Assembly (NCBI RefSeq): GCF_000717595.1
Contig: NZ_JNZO01000037.1
Coordinates: 10,555 to 74,554, forward strand
DNA: 64,000 bases
From: Streptomyces flavochromogenes
Lineage (GTDB): Bacteria; Actinomycetota; Actinomycetes; Streptomycetales; Streptomycetaceae
Direction of reading: 5' to 3'
This document shows positions 25,263 through 34,100 of the stretch, in pieces. The notes below the pieces were generated by a model. The model was not told the DNA's origin and ran no database searches. It saw only the letters and a list, made by a program, of their open reading frames with translations. Position 1 is the stretch's first letter, and each line of letters starts with the position of its first letter. The translations under genes and the position numbers were made by a program.

Positions 25263-26456
25263 ATGCAGGTCCGTCCTTGGCGCGTCCAACCCGACTCCCG
25301 GCTGACGGCTCACGCGGTCGCCGGCCGGTACCGGCTCGACGGCCTGCTGGGGAGAGGGGGAGCGGCCGACGTCTACGAAGCCGTGGACCTCCGGCTGCGC
25401 AGGCCCGTCGCGGTGAAGGTCTTCCGCCGCGGCGACACCCGGACGGAGAAGTACTCCGACAACGAGGGGCGTCTCCTGGCCCAGCTGCAGCATCCCGGCC
25501 TGGTGACCCTCTTCGACTCCGGTCGCGACGAAGGCCGTCCTTTCCTGGTGATGGAGCTCGTCCGAGGGACGACCCTACGCCGGCGCCTCGCCCGCTCCGC
25601 GCTCTCGGTGACCGAGACCTGCCGCATGGGGGTCGTGCTGTCCTCCGCACTCGCCCATGTGCACGGATCGGGAATAGTTCACCGTGACGTCAAGCCGTCG
25701 AACATCCTCCTGGACGCGACCGACGCCCCGCGCCTGACAGACTTCGGGATCTCCCGCCGCTTCGCCACCACCGACGACCCTGCGGCCGAGCCCGACGACG
25801 CCGCGCCCAGCGCGGCCGCCCCGGCGACCGACGGCGAGGACATCCTCATCGGGACGGCCTGCTACATGGCACCGGAACAGGCGCTCGGCCGGACGACGGG
25901 TCCGCGGGCCGACGTCTACAGCCTCGGACTCGTGCTCCTGGAGGCCCTCAAGGGCGAACGGGAGTACGGCGGCCGGCCCCTGGAAGCGGCGCTCGCGCGG
26001 CTGCACCGCCCGCCGGTGCTGCCCGATGGACTCCCCCCGGGACTCGGCGAGCTGTTGAAGGCCATGACGGCGCACGAGGCGTCCAGCCGCCCCGACGCCC
26101 GCACCTGCCAGAAGGCACTGGCCGCGCTGTCGATCCCCGACGCGCGCGACGCCTGGCACGCTGCACAGCCGGCGTCGGCGGGCGGGGGCCCCGCGTGCCC
26201 GTCCGGAGTCCACCGCTCGCCCGGTACGCTCGCGAGCGGGCGGACCACGCCCACGAAGGCGGAGTCGATGACCAGGTCGCCCCGCCACCCGGGGCGACTG
26301 CTCGCCAAGAGCGCTGCCCTGGCCGCCCTCGGCGTCACGCTGACAGGCTCGGTCGGCGCCGCCCCCGTCGGGAGCCGGAGCGCCGCGGACCCGCTGTCCC
26401 ACAGCGTGACCGCCCCACAGCTACCGGACGCGGCGCAGGCGATGGCGGTCGACTGA
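25263..26456 (+). CDS. Ser/Thr protein kinase with a C-terminal membrane segment
   Basis: A 397-residue Hanks-type kinase. The P-loop is LLGRGGAADVYEA, the ATP-binding Lys is in VAVKVF, the catalytic loop is IVHRDVKPSNILL, the metal motif DFGIS and APE motif CYMAPEQAL; all are intact. An acidic, Ala-rich insert (DDPAAEPDDAAPSAAAPATD) enlarges the activation segment. After the kinase (to about residue 300) comes a low-complexity linker and a hydrophobic stretch LLAKSAALAALGVTLTGSVG, then a short exported tail. ATG 25263 follows GGGAGC. It neighbours the ram cluster but has no evident operon partner. Confidence 0.88.
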   Translation: MQVRPWRVQPDSRLTAHAVAGRYRLDGLLGRGGAADVYEAVDLRLRRPVAVKVFRRGDTRTEKYSDNEGRLLAQLQHPGLVTLFDSGRDEGRPFLVMELVRGTTLRRRLARSALSVTETCRMGVVLSSALAHVHGSGIVHRDVKPSNILLDATDAPRLTDFGISRRFATTDDPAAEPDDAAPSAAAPATDGEDILIGTACYMAPEQALGRTTGPRADVYSLGLVLLEALKGEREYGGRPLEAALARLHRPPVLPDGLPPGLGELLKAMTAHEASSRPDARTCQKALAALSIPDARDAWHAAQPASAGGGPACPSGVHRSPGTLASGRTTPTKAESMTRSPRHPGRLLAKSAALAALGVTLTGSVGAAPVGSRSAADPLSHSVTAPQLPDAAQAMAVD

Positions 26457-26650
26457 CCCGAGCCGTGTGAAGCCGCTTTTCGAGAACACGCAACGGCAGG
26501 AGAGTAAGACGGCCACCGGCCGCATGGGAGGGGTCTGCCCGACTCGCCAGGTCGTCCCCGGTTTCGGGGCTGCGACGAGCGGTCCTTGCCTTCTGCACAA
26601 GGCCGGGCCCGACGAGGCGACGGTCGTGGCGGGCGGTCGTCAACGACCTT

Positions 26651-26693
26651 TTGGTTCAGACCTCTTGACGATTGGTCTAGTCCTTTCTAGGGT
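26651..26693 (+). promoter_or_regulatory. Chitinase promoter with two direct repeats
   Basis: TTGGTTCAGACCT (26651-26663) and TTGGTCTAGTCCT (26672-26684) are near-identical 13-mers resembling the TGGTCTAGACC direct repeats and DasR-type sites of streptomycete chitinase promoters. They flank a -35 TTGACG (26665-26670), and a -10 TAGGGT (26688-26693) follows at 17-base spacing. N-acetylglucosamine/chitin control is expected. The rest of 26457-26804 shows no gene. Confidence 0.7.
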
Positions 26694-26804
26694 CGCGGGA
26701 ACACTGCGGTGGGTGCCGAGGAGGGACACCACGCACTCAGGGACACGCAGGGTTGACAGGCCAGGGGACAGCCCTGCCCGCCGAACCTCACGCGAGGAGT
26801 TTCC

Positions 26805-28667
26805 TTGAGCACCCCAACGCGGCGGCGCCGCACCAGATCGGCCCAGAGCATCATCCCGAACAAGCGGTCCAAGGCCCTCGCGGGTGCCACCGCGCTACTC
26901 ATCCCGATGGCCGCCATGGTCGGCCTCGCCGCCCCCGCAGAAGCCGCCGCCTCGGCCACCGCCACCTACGCCAAGGCCTCCGACTGGGGCTCGGGCTTCG
27001 AGGGCAAGTGGACGGTGAAGAACACCGGTACCACCACGCTCACCTCCTGGACCGTCGAGTGGGACTTCCCCGCGAGCACCAAGGTCACCTCGGCCTGGGA
27101 CGCCACCGTCACCAACTCCGCGGACCACTGGACCGCCAAGAACCTCGGCTGGAACGGCACCCTCGCCCCCGGCGCATCCGTCTCCTTCGGCTTCAACGGC
27201 AGCGGCACTGGAGCCCCCACCGGCTGCAAGCTCAACGGCGCCGCCTGCGACGGCAGCACCACCCCTGGGGACAGCGCCCCCTCCGCCCCGGGCGCGCCCA
27301 CCGCGAGCGACCTCACCGACACCTCGGTGAAGCTGTCCTGGACGGCCGCCACGGACGACAACGGCGTCAAGAACTACGACGTCAAGCGGGACGGCACCAC
27401 CGTCGCCACCGTCACCGGCACCACTTACACCAACACCGGCCTGACCGCCGGCACCGACTACAGCTACACCGTGGTCGCCCGCGACACCGCCGACCAGACC
27501 GGACCGGCCTCCGCCGCCACGGCGGTCCGCACCACCGGCGGCGGTGGCGGCGAGAACCCCGGCGGCAGCGGCAAGATCAACCTGGGCTACTTCACCAACT
27601 GGGGCTCCTACACGGTGAAGAACCTGGTGACTTCGGGATCCGCCTCGAAGATCACGCACATCAATTACGCCTTCGGTAACGTGCAGAACGGCAAGTGCAC
27701 CGTCGGCGATCCCTACGAGGACTACCAGAAGTCCTACACCGCCGCCCAGTCCGTCGACGGCGTCGCCGACACCTGGGACCAGCCGCTGAGTGGTCACTTC
27801 AACCAGCTGCGCAAGCTCAAGGCGCAGTACCCGCACATCAAGGTCCTCTGGTCCTTCGGCGGCTGGACCTGGTCCGGTGGCTTCGGCCAGGCCGTGCAGA
27901 ACCCCGCCGCCTTCGCCCAGTCCTGCTACGACCTGGTCGAGGACCCGCGCTGGGCCGACGTCTTCGACGGCATCGACCTGGACTGGGAGTACCCCAACTC
28001 CTGCGGTCTCACCTGCGACACCAGCGGCCCGGCCTCGATCAAGAACATGATGCAGGCCATGCGCGCCAAGTTCGGTCCGAACAACCTGCTCACCGCGGCC
28101 ATCACCGCCGACGGCTCCAGCGGCGGCCGGCTCGACGCGGCCGACTACGGCGGCGCGGCGCAGTACATCAACTGGTACGACGTGATGACGTACGACTACT
28201 TCGGCACCTGGGCCGCGCAGGGTCCGACGGCCCCGCACTCCCCGCTGACCTCGTACCCCGGCATTCCCGCGCAGGGCTTCAACTCGGCGGACGCGATCGC
28301 CAAGCTGAAGGCCAAGGGCGTCCCGGCCTCCAAGCTGCTGCTCGGCATCGGCTTCTACGGCCGCGGCTGGACCGGCGTCACCCAGTCCGCCCCCGGCGGC
28401 ACCGCGACCGGCCCGGCGGCCGGCGTCGAGCCGGGCAACCAGTACTACAAGGTCCTGAAGACCACCTGCCCGGCCACCGGCACGGTCGCGGGCACGGCAT
28501 ACGCGCACTGCGGCACCGACTGGTGGAGCTACGACACCCCCGCGACCGTCGGCACCAAGATGGCGTGGGCCAAGAACCAGGGTCTGGGCGGCGCGTTCTT
28601 CTGGGAGTTCAACGGCGACACCGTCAACGGCGAACTCGTGAACGCGATCAGCAACGGCCTGAAGTAA
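26805..28667 (+). CDS. Secreted chitinase, CBM2-Fn3-GH18
   Basis: A 620-residue exoenzyme from TTG 26805 with GAGGAG upstream. Residues 1-47 form a signal peptide with a basic N-region (TRRRRTRS) and a hydrophobic core ending APAEAAA. Residues 48-150 are a CBM2-type carbohydrate-binding module (WTVKNTGTTTLTSWTVEWDF). A Fn3 domain (about 160-245) and a Gly-rich linker follow. Residues 255-620 are GH18, with FDGIDLDWEYP carrying the catalytic Glu near 394 and MTYDYFGTWA forming the substrate cleft. It hydrolyses chitin outside the cell. A perfect hairpin follows the gene. Confidence 0.96.
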   Translation: MSTPTRRRRTRSAQSIIPNKRSKALAGATALLIPMAAMVGLAAPAEAAASATATYAKASDWGSGFEGKWTVKNTGTTTLTSWTVEWDFPASTKVTSAWDATVTNSADHWTAKNLGWNGTLAPGASVSFGFNGSGTGAPTGCKLNGAACDGSTTPGDSAPSAPGAPTASDLTDTSVKLSWTAATDDNGVKNYDVKRDGTTVATVTGTTYTNTGLTAGTDYSYTVVARDTADQTGPASAATAVRTTGGGGGENPGGSGKINLGYFTNWGSYTVKNLVTSGSASKITHINYAFGNVQNGKCTVGDPYEDYQKSYTAAQSVDGVADTWDQPLSGHFNQLRKLKAQYPHIKVLWSFGGWTWSGGFGQAVQNPAAFAQSCYDLVEDPRWADVFDGIDLDWEYPNSCGLTCDTSGPASIKNMMQAMRAKFGPNNLLTAAITADGSSGGRLDAADYGGAAQYINWYDVMTYDYFGTWAAQGPTAPHSPLTSYPGIPAQGFNSADAIAKLKAKGVPASKLLLGIGFYGRGWTGVTQSAPGGTATGPAAGVEPGNQYYKVLKTTCPATGTVAGTAYAHCGTDWWSYDTPATVGTKMAWAKNQGLGGAFFWEFNGDTVNGELVNAISNGLK

Positions 28668-28698
28668 CCCCGGGGACGACCACGGGTGTGACCACGCA

Positions 28699-28729
28699 GC
28701 CTGCCCGCCCCGACCAGGGGCGGGCAGGC
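28699..28729 (+). terminator. Intrinsic terminator of the chitinase gene
   Basis: GCCTGCCCGCCCC pairs perfectly with GGGGCGGGCAGGC: a 13-bp stem with a five-base loop (28712-28716), beginning 31 bases after the stop codon. There is no U-tract, as usual for Streptomyces terminators. Confidence 0.85.
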
Positions 28730-29114
28730 CGCGTCCCGGCTGCCGGGGACGCCACCACGTCCCACATCCGGGGAGGGGAGGGGGAAGTGTCCGCGGATCG
28801 AAGACGCTCTGGGCGGTGCCCAGTGAATACCCGCATACAGACCGCTTCCTCGGCGAGTTCAGGGAACTGCAGCAGGAAGATCCCGATGGCCCCTCGCTGA
28901 TCGCTGATCGCTGCCGTGCGCAGTGCAAGCGCCCCGCACGAAGAAGACCTCGTGCGATATCTGAGTGCTGGCAGCGTGGTCGCAGCGACTGCACGACTCC
29001 TTCGACCTCGCCGCCACAATCATCACCATGCGCAGCCTGATCCGGCGGTCTTCGACGACTCACCGCTGGGACGAATGCCCGAACGGCCGACCGTGATCTT
29101 CGGCCCCGCCCCCG
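28730..29114. other. Intergenic, nothing assignable
   Basis: Between the chitinase terminator and the end of the convergent hydrolase gene no frame has family features or a ribosome site. Confidence 0.4.
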
Positions 29115-29972
29115 TCACTTCGGCAGATCGGTGGCGAGGAAGGGGGCAAGGAGCGCGAACAGTGCGTCGGGACGGTCGAGGGGGATGATGTGGCCGCAGT
29201 CCTGGAGATGGTGTCCGACCAGGTCATCGGCGATGGGACGGAGTTGGCGTTCGAGCCCGGTGCCGACGGGGTGAGAGCCGATTGCCATCGTGGGCATGGT
29301 CAACCGAGCCCTCGCGACGGCGTCCTGGATCTGCTGCGCGCTGGTGGGCAGGGCCCGGTAGTAGGAGAACGCGCAGCGAAGGGCCTCGCTCCCGGTGTAA
29401 GCCTGAACGAAGGCCGCACGGATGTCGTCGGGTACTCCTCGCCCGAGCGTGCCCGAGTCGAGGAACCAGTCGATGTATGGGGCCTCGTTGCCGGCCAGGA
29501 CGGTCTCAGCGAGGCCGGGGACGGCGTGGAAACCGAACCACCACGGGGCACCGCCCGCGATGACGTGCTCTGCTCCGGGCAGGCGGCCGAGCAGCGCTTC
29601 CATCACGACCAGGCGCCGGACAAGGCCGGGCCGGCGCAGCGCGAGTAGGACGGCGGGGGCGCTGCCCGCGTCGATGCCGACCACTGCTGCCGAGGGTTCG
29701 CCGAGTGCGTGGAGCAGCCCTTCGGCGTCAGCGGCGAGGGTGCCTGCGTCGTAACCGTCCACGGCACGTGTGCTGGCCCCGAAGCCCCGCAGGTCCGGAG
29801 CGATGACCCGGTACTGCCCCGCCAGTCGGCCCATGATGCCGCTCCAGAGTTGCCAGGTGTGCGGGAATCCGTGCAGCAGGAGAACCGCAGGTCCCTCCCC
29901 GGCGATGGCGACGTTGAGCTGGACACGGTTCGTCGTGACGCGACGCAGGTGGTGTGCGGTGGCGACGGGCAT
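29115..29972 (-). CDS. Alpha/beta hydrolase, epoxide hydrolase or dehalogenase type
   Basis: A 285-residue cytoplasmic hydrolase. HGFPHTWQLW is the oxyanion-hole motif. The nucleophile elbow is VVGIDAGSAP, i.e. Asp rather than Ser, as in epoxide hydrolases and haloalkane dehalogenases. GQYRVIAPDLRGFGAS is the typical strand, and the catalytic His is in QDCGHIIPLDRPDAL. It is divergent from an HxlR regulator and shares an operator-like repeat, so expression is probably induced by an electrophile or substrate sensed by that regulator. Substrate unknown. Confidence 0.88.
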   Translation of the reverse strand: MPVATAHHLRRVTTNRVQLNVAIAGEGPAVLLLHGFPHTWQLWSGIMGRLAGQYRVIAPDLRGFGASTRAVDGYDAGTLAADAEGLLHALGEPSAAVVGIDAGSAPAVLLALRRPGLVRRLVVMEALLGRLPGAEHVIAGGAPWWFGFHAVPGLAETVLAGNEAPYIDWFLDSGTLGRGVPDDIRAAFVQAYTGSEALRCAFSYYRALPTSAQQIQDAVARARLTMPTMAIGSHPVGTGLERQLRPIADDLVGHHLQDCGHIIPLDRPDALFALLAPFLATDLPK

Positions 29973-29989
29973 GGTAGCTCCCCCGGCTG

Positions 29990-30022
29990 GTTACCATCGG
30001 TGACCATGGAACGATAGGTAAC
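29990..30022. promoter_or_regulatory. Operator-like inverted repeat in the hydrolase/HxlR divergent region
   Basis: GTTACCATCG (29990-29999) and CGATAGGTAAC (30012-30022) are inverted copies differing by one inserted base. They lie 17 bases before the hydrolase start and 50 before the regulator start. Two half-sites in a divergent promoter suit a dimeric HxlR regulator. Binding is inferred. Confidence 0.55.
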
Positions 30023-30072
30023 TGTTCGACCGCTGCCTAGACGGCACTTTCAGGGAAGGTGGTGAGCCACAG

Positions 30073-30483
30073 GTGACCACCCGAGGCGCCCGGGCCGCCG
30101 GTCGCGGGGTGCTTGGCGATCTGTTCGATCCCCAGTGCCCGACGCGGCAGTTGCTGGACCGCATCGGCACGAAGTGGACGTCCATGGCCGTCAAGACGCT
30201 CGCCGATGCCGCACCGGACGAGGTGCGTTTTGCGGAGCTGAGACGCAGGATGCCCGGCGTATCGCAGAAGATGCTGTCCGTGACACTGCGAAGCCTGACC
30301 CGCGACGGGCTGGTGTCGCGCCGGGTCGAACCGACCGTGCCGCCGCGGGTCTTCTACCGACTCACCGGACTCGGGCTGTCCCTGGAAGCCGTGCTTGCGG
30401 GGCTGCGGACCTGGGCGGAGGAGCATATGGCCGAGATCGATCGTGCCAACGAAGTCAACGACCACGAGGCCGATGAGGGATAG
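30073..30483 (+). CDS. HxlR-family transcriptional regulator
   Basis: A 136-residue winged-helix protein: CPTRQLLDRIGTKWTSMAVK opens the HxlR domain, RFAELRRRMPGVSQKMLSVT is the recognition helix region, and VEPTVPPRVFYRLTGLG is the wing. The single N-terminal Cys in DPQCPTR sits where redox or electrophile-sensing members have their reactive Cys. GTG 30073 is the start. It is divergent from the Asp-nucleophile hydrolase, which it probably represses. Confidence 0.9.
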   Translation: MTTRGARAAGRGVLGDLFDPQCPTRQLLDRIGTKWTSMAVKTLADAAPDEVRFAELRRRMPGVSQKMLSVTLRSLTRDGLVSRRVEPTVPPRVFYRLTGLGLSLEAVLAGLRTWAEEHMAEIDRANEVNDHEADEG

Positions 30484-30878
30484 GCGAGGCGGTTCCACGC
30501 TCGGTACTGGTGGCTCGGGTACTCGATGCAGCCGGCGTCGCGGTCCTGCTACCCGTAGGAGAAGGGATGTCATTCGCGCAGTGGCAGGTGACGAAGGGAG
30601 CTCACGTGGCGATCTCGCGTGCTGCGGGGCCGTAGGTGCTGAGGCGGGCGCATCCGTCAGGACGCCCAGCTGAGCCGGCCGTCTACGAAGGCCGGCAGAG
30701 ACGTGGGCATCTCGTCGGTGACCCGCCCTCCGCCGCTTTCCTCCAATTCCGCGGCCACACCCATATCGGGGGCAAAGCCCCTCTACGTCCGTACCTGAAG
30801 CCCCACCAGTCACACCTCGCGGAGCTCCAGGTCTATTGTCCCGAGCGAATGCGGAGGTTGGCGGCGTAAGTGGCGGGC
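30484..30878. other. Intergenic, nothing assignable
   Basis: No convincing gene lies between the HxlR gene and the convergent small ORF. Regions downstream of polymorphic toxins often hold displaced toxin tips, but none is recognised here. Confidence 0.4.
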
Positions 30879-31100
30879 TTACGCCTCGCCCGCCCCGGCG
30901 ATGCGTCGAGCCGCATCATCTGCCACCTCGCTCCACACGGTCAAACCCTCCGATTCGAATGCCTCCAAGAGAGCCTTTCGGACTTCATTCAGAGGGTGAC
31001 CCGTGTGGGTTCGGCGCACATCCGCAACGGCTCTCTGAAACTTCTCCAGGTGCTCTTCGACGCGAGGCATGTCCTTATCGTATTCGACGGGATCAGTCAT
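30879..31100 (-). CDS. Candidate immunity protein for the RHS toxin
   Basis: A 73-residue acidic, mostly helical protein beginning MTDPVEYDKDMPRVEEHLEK with FQRAVADVRRTHTGHPLNEV in the middle. It starts 38 bases after the RHS toxin stop on the same strand. That is the standard place for a cognate immunity gene. Base composition is less GC-rich than the neighbourhood, as in the toxin tip. No family is recognised and there is no signal peptide, so it would act in the cytoplasm. The immunity role rests on position only. Confidence 0.6.
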   Translation of the reverse strand: MTDPVEYDKDMPRVEEHLEKFQRAVADVRRTHTGHPLNEVRKALLEAFESEGLTVWSEVADDAARRIAGAGEA

Positions 31101-31138
31101 TCACATCACCACCAATCGGAGTCAGTGCTCTACGGCGA

Positions 31139-34100
31139 TCAAAAATCTCTGCGGTAAATCTGCTCCAAGTGCTTCATGGCCTCTGGACCAAAGATGTGCT
31201 CGACTCTCCCGCTTACCTCGTCGGTGACGCGAGTGGTTATATGCCCTTCCGTGAGCAGACTTTCGTAGGTGCACTTACACATGTTGAAGATCAGGATGGA
31301 TGGACGATCGCCGGGAGCCGTGCGGCTCCCGCCAAACGTTGCCGCAGCGCTGAGGGTGTCCGAGTCGCCGGGGCTCACCTGGTATGTGAACAGATTTCCC
31401 GGCTGTCCCACGGATCCGCCGGCAGAATTCTCCCGAGCCGCCGCACCGCTCAACCCGTTGGTCTCGATGTTGTCGGCATGAGATGAACTCGTCCCATGCA
31501 CGAAGTCCATCGACTCCTTGCAGTTGTGCACGAGGACCGGCGCAGTCCCCGCCAGCACATAGTACGTGTGCAGGTCATCGACTGTGAGGTTGTGGACCCG
31601 CTTGTGCTGGGTCCACGCGCGCACGGCGCCCACCTGCGTGTAGGAGCCGTTACCGGTCTGCAGCAGCATTCCGGGGACGATTTCCTTGGCGTAGAGCCAC
31701 TTGCCGAGTTCGGGCGCCCAGAACGGGTGATTGTCCGTCGCGACGACCTTGCCCGGATTTCCGCCGGGGTTGGTGACGGTGATCTCGACCAGCTTCTTCT
31801 CGCCCTCACCGGTGATCAGCGCGGTGACTGTGCGCGGCCCGGTTTCGCCGGTCACCGGGTCGGTGGCGGTGACGCTGTCTCCGACGCGTACCTGTTCGAT
31901 GGCCTTGTGGTTGCCGTCGGCCATCATGACCATGGTGTCCGGCGTGAAACTGTTGCCGGTGCCGCAGCCGCTCGATCCGTTGTCGGCGGCTTTGGGGGCG
32001 GGTCCGCTGTCGGCCGGTTTTGGTGCGGGCGGGCTGTCCGCTGCTTTCGGTACGGGTGCGGTGTCGGCTGCTTTGGCCGTGGTCGCCGCATCGGCGGCGT
32101 TGTTGGCGGTCTTGGCGGCCTGGGCGGCGTCGAGTGCCTTGTTGCCGTACTTGGCTGCGTTCGCCGCGTAGCCCGCGCCCGGGATGGCCGAGGCGGCGGA
32201 GAGGCCGGCGTTGACGTAGTCGCCTTCCGCTGCGTACCAGCCCGCGTTGGCCAGGTCGCCGACCTCGCCGACGACCGGGACCATGCCGACGACGTCGAGG
32301 GTGGTGTGGCCGATCGTCTTCCAGGACGGCATCTTCGGCCACTTGCCGGTCGGGTCGGTGAGCTTGACCGGGTTGTTGTGGGTGTAGGTGTAGGCGGCGA
32401 GGTTGCGCGGCTCGGCGATGCCGCCGGCCATGCTCCCATCGAGATAGTCGGGCAGCACCGGGTCGGTACTCGCCCAGAGCTGGGTCCGCGGGTTGTAGTA
32501 GCGGGCTCCGTAGTAGTAGAGCCCGGTCTCCACGTCGAGTTCCTTGCCGGTGAACTGGTAGGGCGTGTCCGCCTGTCCTGTCCGTTCTTCCACCCAGGTT
32601 TCGCCGTACGGGAAGTACTCGAGGTGCTCGGTGACCTTGCCCTGCTTGTCGGTGACAAAGCCGGAGGAGCCGATGTGGTCGGCGTGGAAGAACTGCTGAG
32701 AGTCCTCGGGGCCGGTGGTCTCGACGGTCTTGGTCGTGACGCGGCTGTCGCCGACGAAGACGTGCTTGTAGCCGGTGGTGTCGCGTTCGCTGTAGTAGCG
32801 GTTCGGGTACAGCGAGAGTCCGTCATCGCTCCGTTTGACGAGGCGGTCGCCCTTGTCGTCGTAGACGTACGAGACGGTGGCACCGGCACAGCCGCTCGGG
32901 TCCTGTGTGAGGGTGCCGGTCGCTGTGTCCTGGTTGCAGACGAGGCGATTCTCCTCGTCCCACACGTACTGCCGGCGCTTGTCGGCGACGGCCGTGTTGA
33001 TCGTGCTCGTCAGATTGCCGTTGGCGTCGTAGGCATGGTCGATCGGACCGACTTCGGTCGGGGCATGCGGCCTGGCTCCGTCGTATGCGTACGTGTAGTC
33101 GTAGGTGGTGCTGTCCTGGACGTCGTTCGGGTTGGACGGGTCCTCGACCGGTTCGATGGGCCCGGTTCCGCCGCCCGGGGAGGTCGGGAAGGCCGGCGTG
33201 CCACCGGTGACCTCGTGGGTCTGCGACTTGCGCGTCGTGTTGTGGATCGAGTCGTAGACCAGGCTCAGGGTGTACTTGTTGACCGCGTTGTTCTTGTCCG
33301 TGTACTGGCCGGACGCGGAGGTGAGCCGGTACTGGTCGTCGTATCCGTAGGTCTGGCTGCTCGGGCCGCCGATGTCCCCGCCCTGCGGCGCGTTGTTCGC
33401 CAGCGAGGTGATGTTGCCGATCTTGTCGTACGTGTAGCCCAGGTTCTGGAACGCGGTCTCGCCCGGCGCCACGGACTTCAGCGCTCCGAGTCGGCGGTCC
33501 TCGGTGTCGTAGGTGTACGTCGTGCGGACCCCATTGCCGGTCTGCTGGAGAATCTTCTGACCGAACTTGTCGTAGTCGACCCGGTCCAGGTACGTGTAGC
33601 CGGTGCCGCCCTTCGATCCGGTGGCCCGGCTGACTTGGCCACCCGAGTCGTAGTCGTAGGTCAAGACCTCGCCGTCGGGATAGGTCATCTGCAGCACACG
33701 GTTGAAAGCGTCGTAGCGCCAGGAGGTGGAGTAGGTGCGCGGAGCGTCGCGGACCGCGGTGATCGTGCGGGTCTCCTCGACCACCTCGCCCAGTGGCCCA
33801 TAGGCGCGCTTCACAGTTCCCGCCGCGTCGTTGACCTCGGTGACGCGCGAGGCCGCGTTGTCCGGCGCGCCGGGGGCTCCGTACTCGTAGGAGACGTCGT
33901 TCTGCGGGAACGTCGGGTAGCGGATGGCCTTCAGCCGCGAGTACTCGTAGTCGTACTCGACGGCCTTCGCCGCTGCCCGAAGGTTCGCGGTGATCTTCGC
34001 CGTGACGTTCCCGGCGAGGTCGTAGCGGGTCTCGGAGCGCCCAGCGTCCGGGCTGTCGAACGAAACGCGGCGTCCGAGTGCGTCGTAGCCCGCGCGCGTG

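Noticed and set aside
26895..29063. 722-residue minus-strand frame over the chitinase
   Set aside because: The plus frame is an unmistakable CBM2-Fn3-GH18 enzyme.
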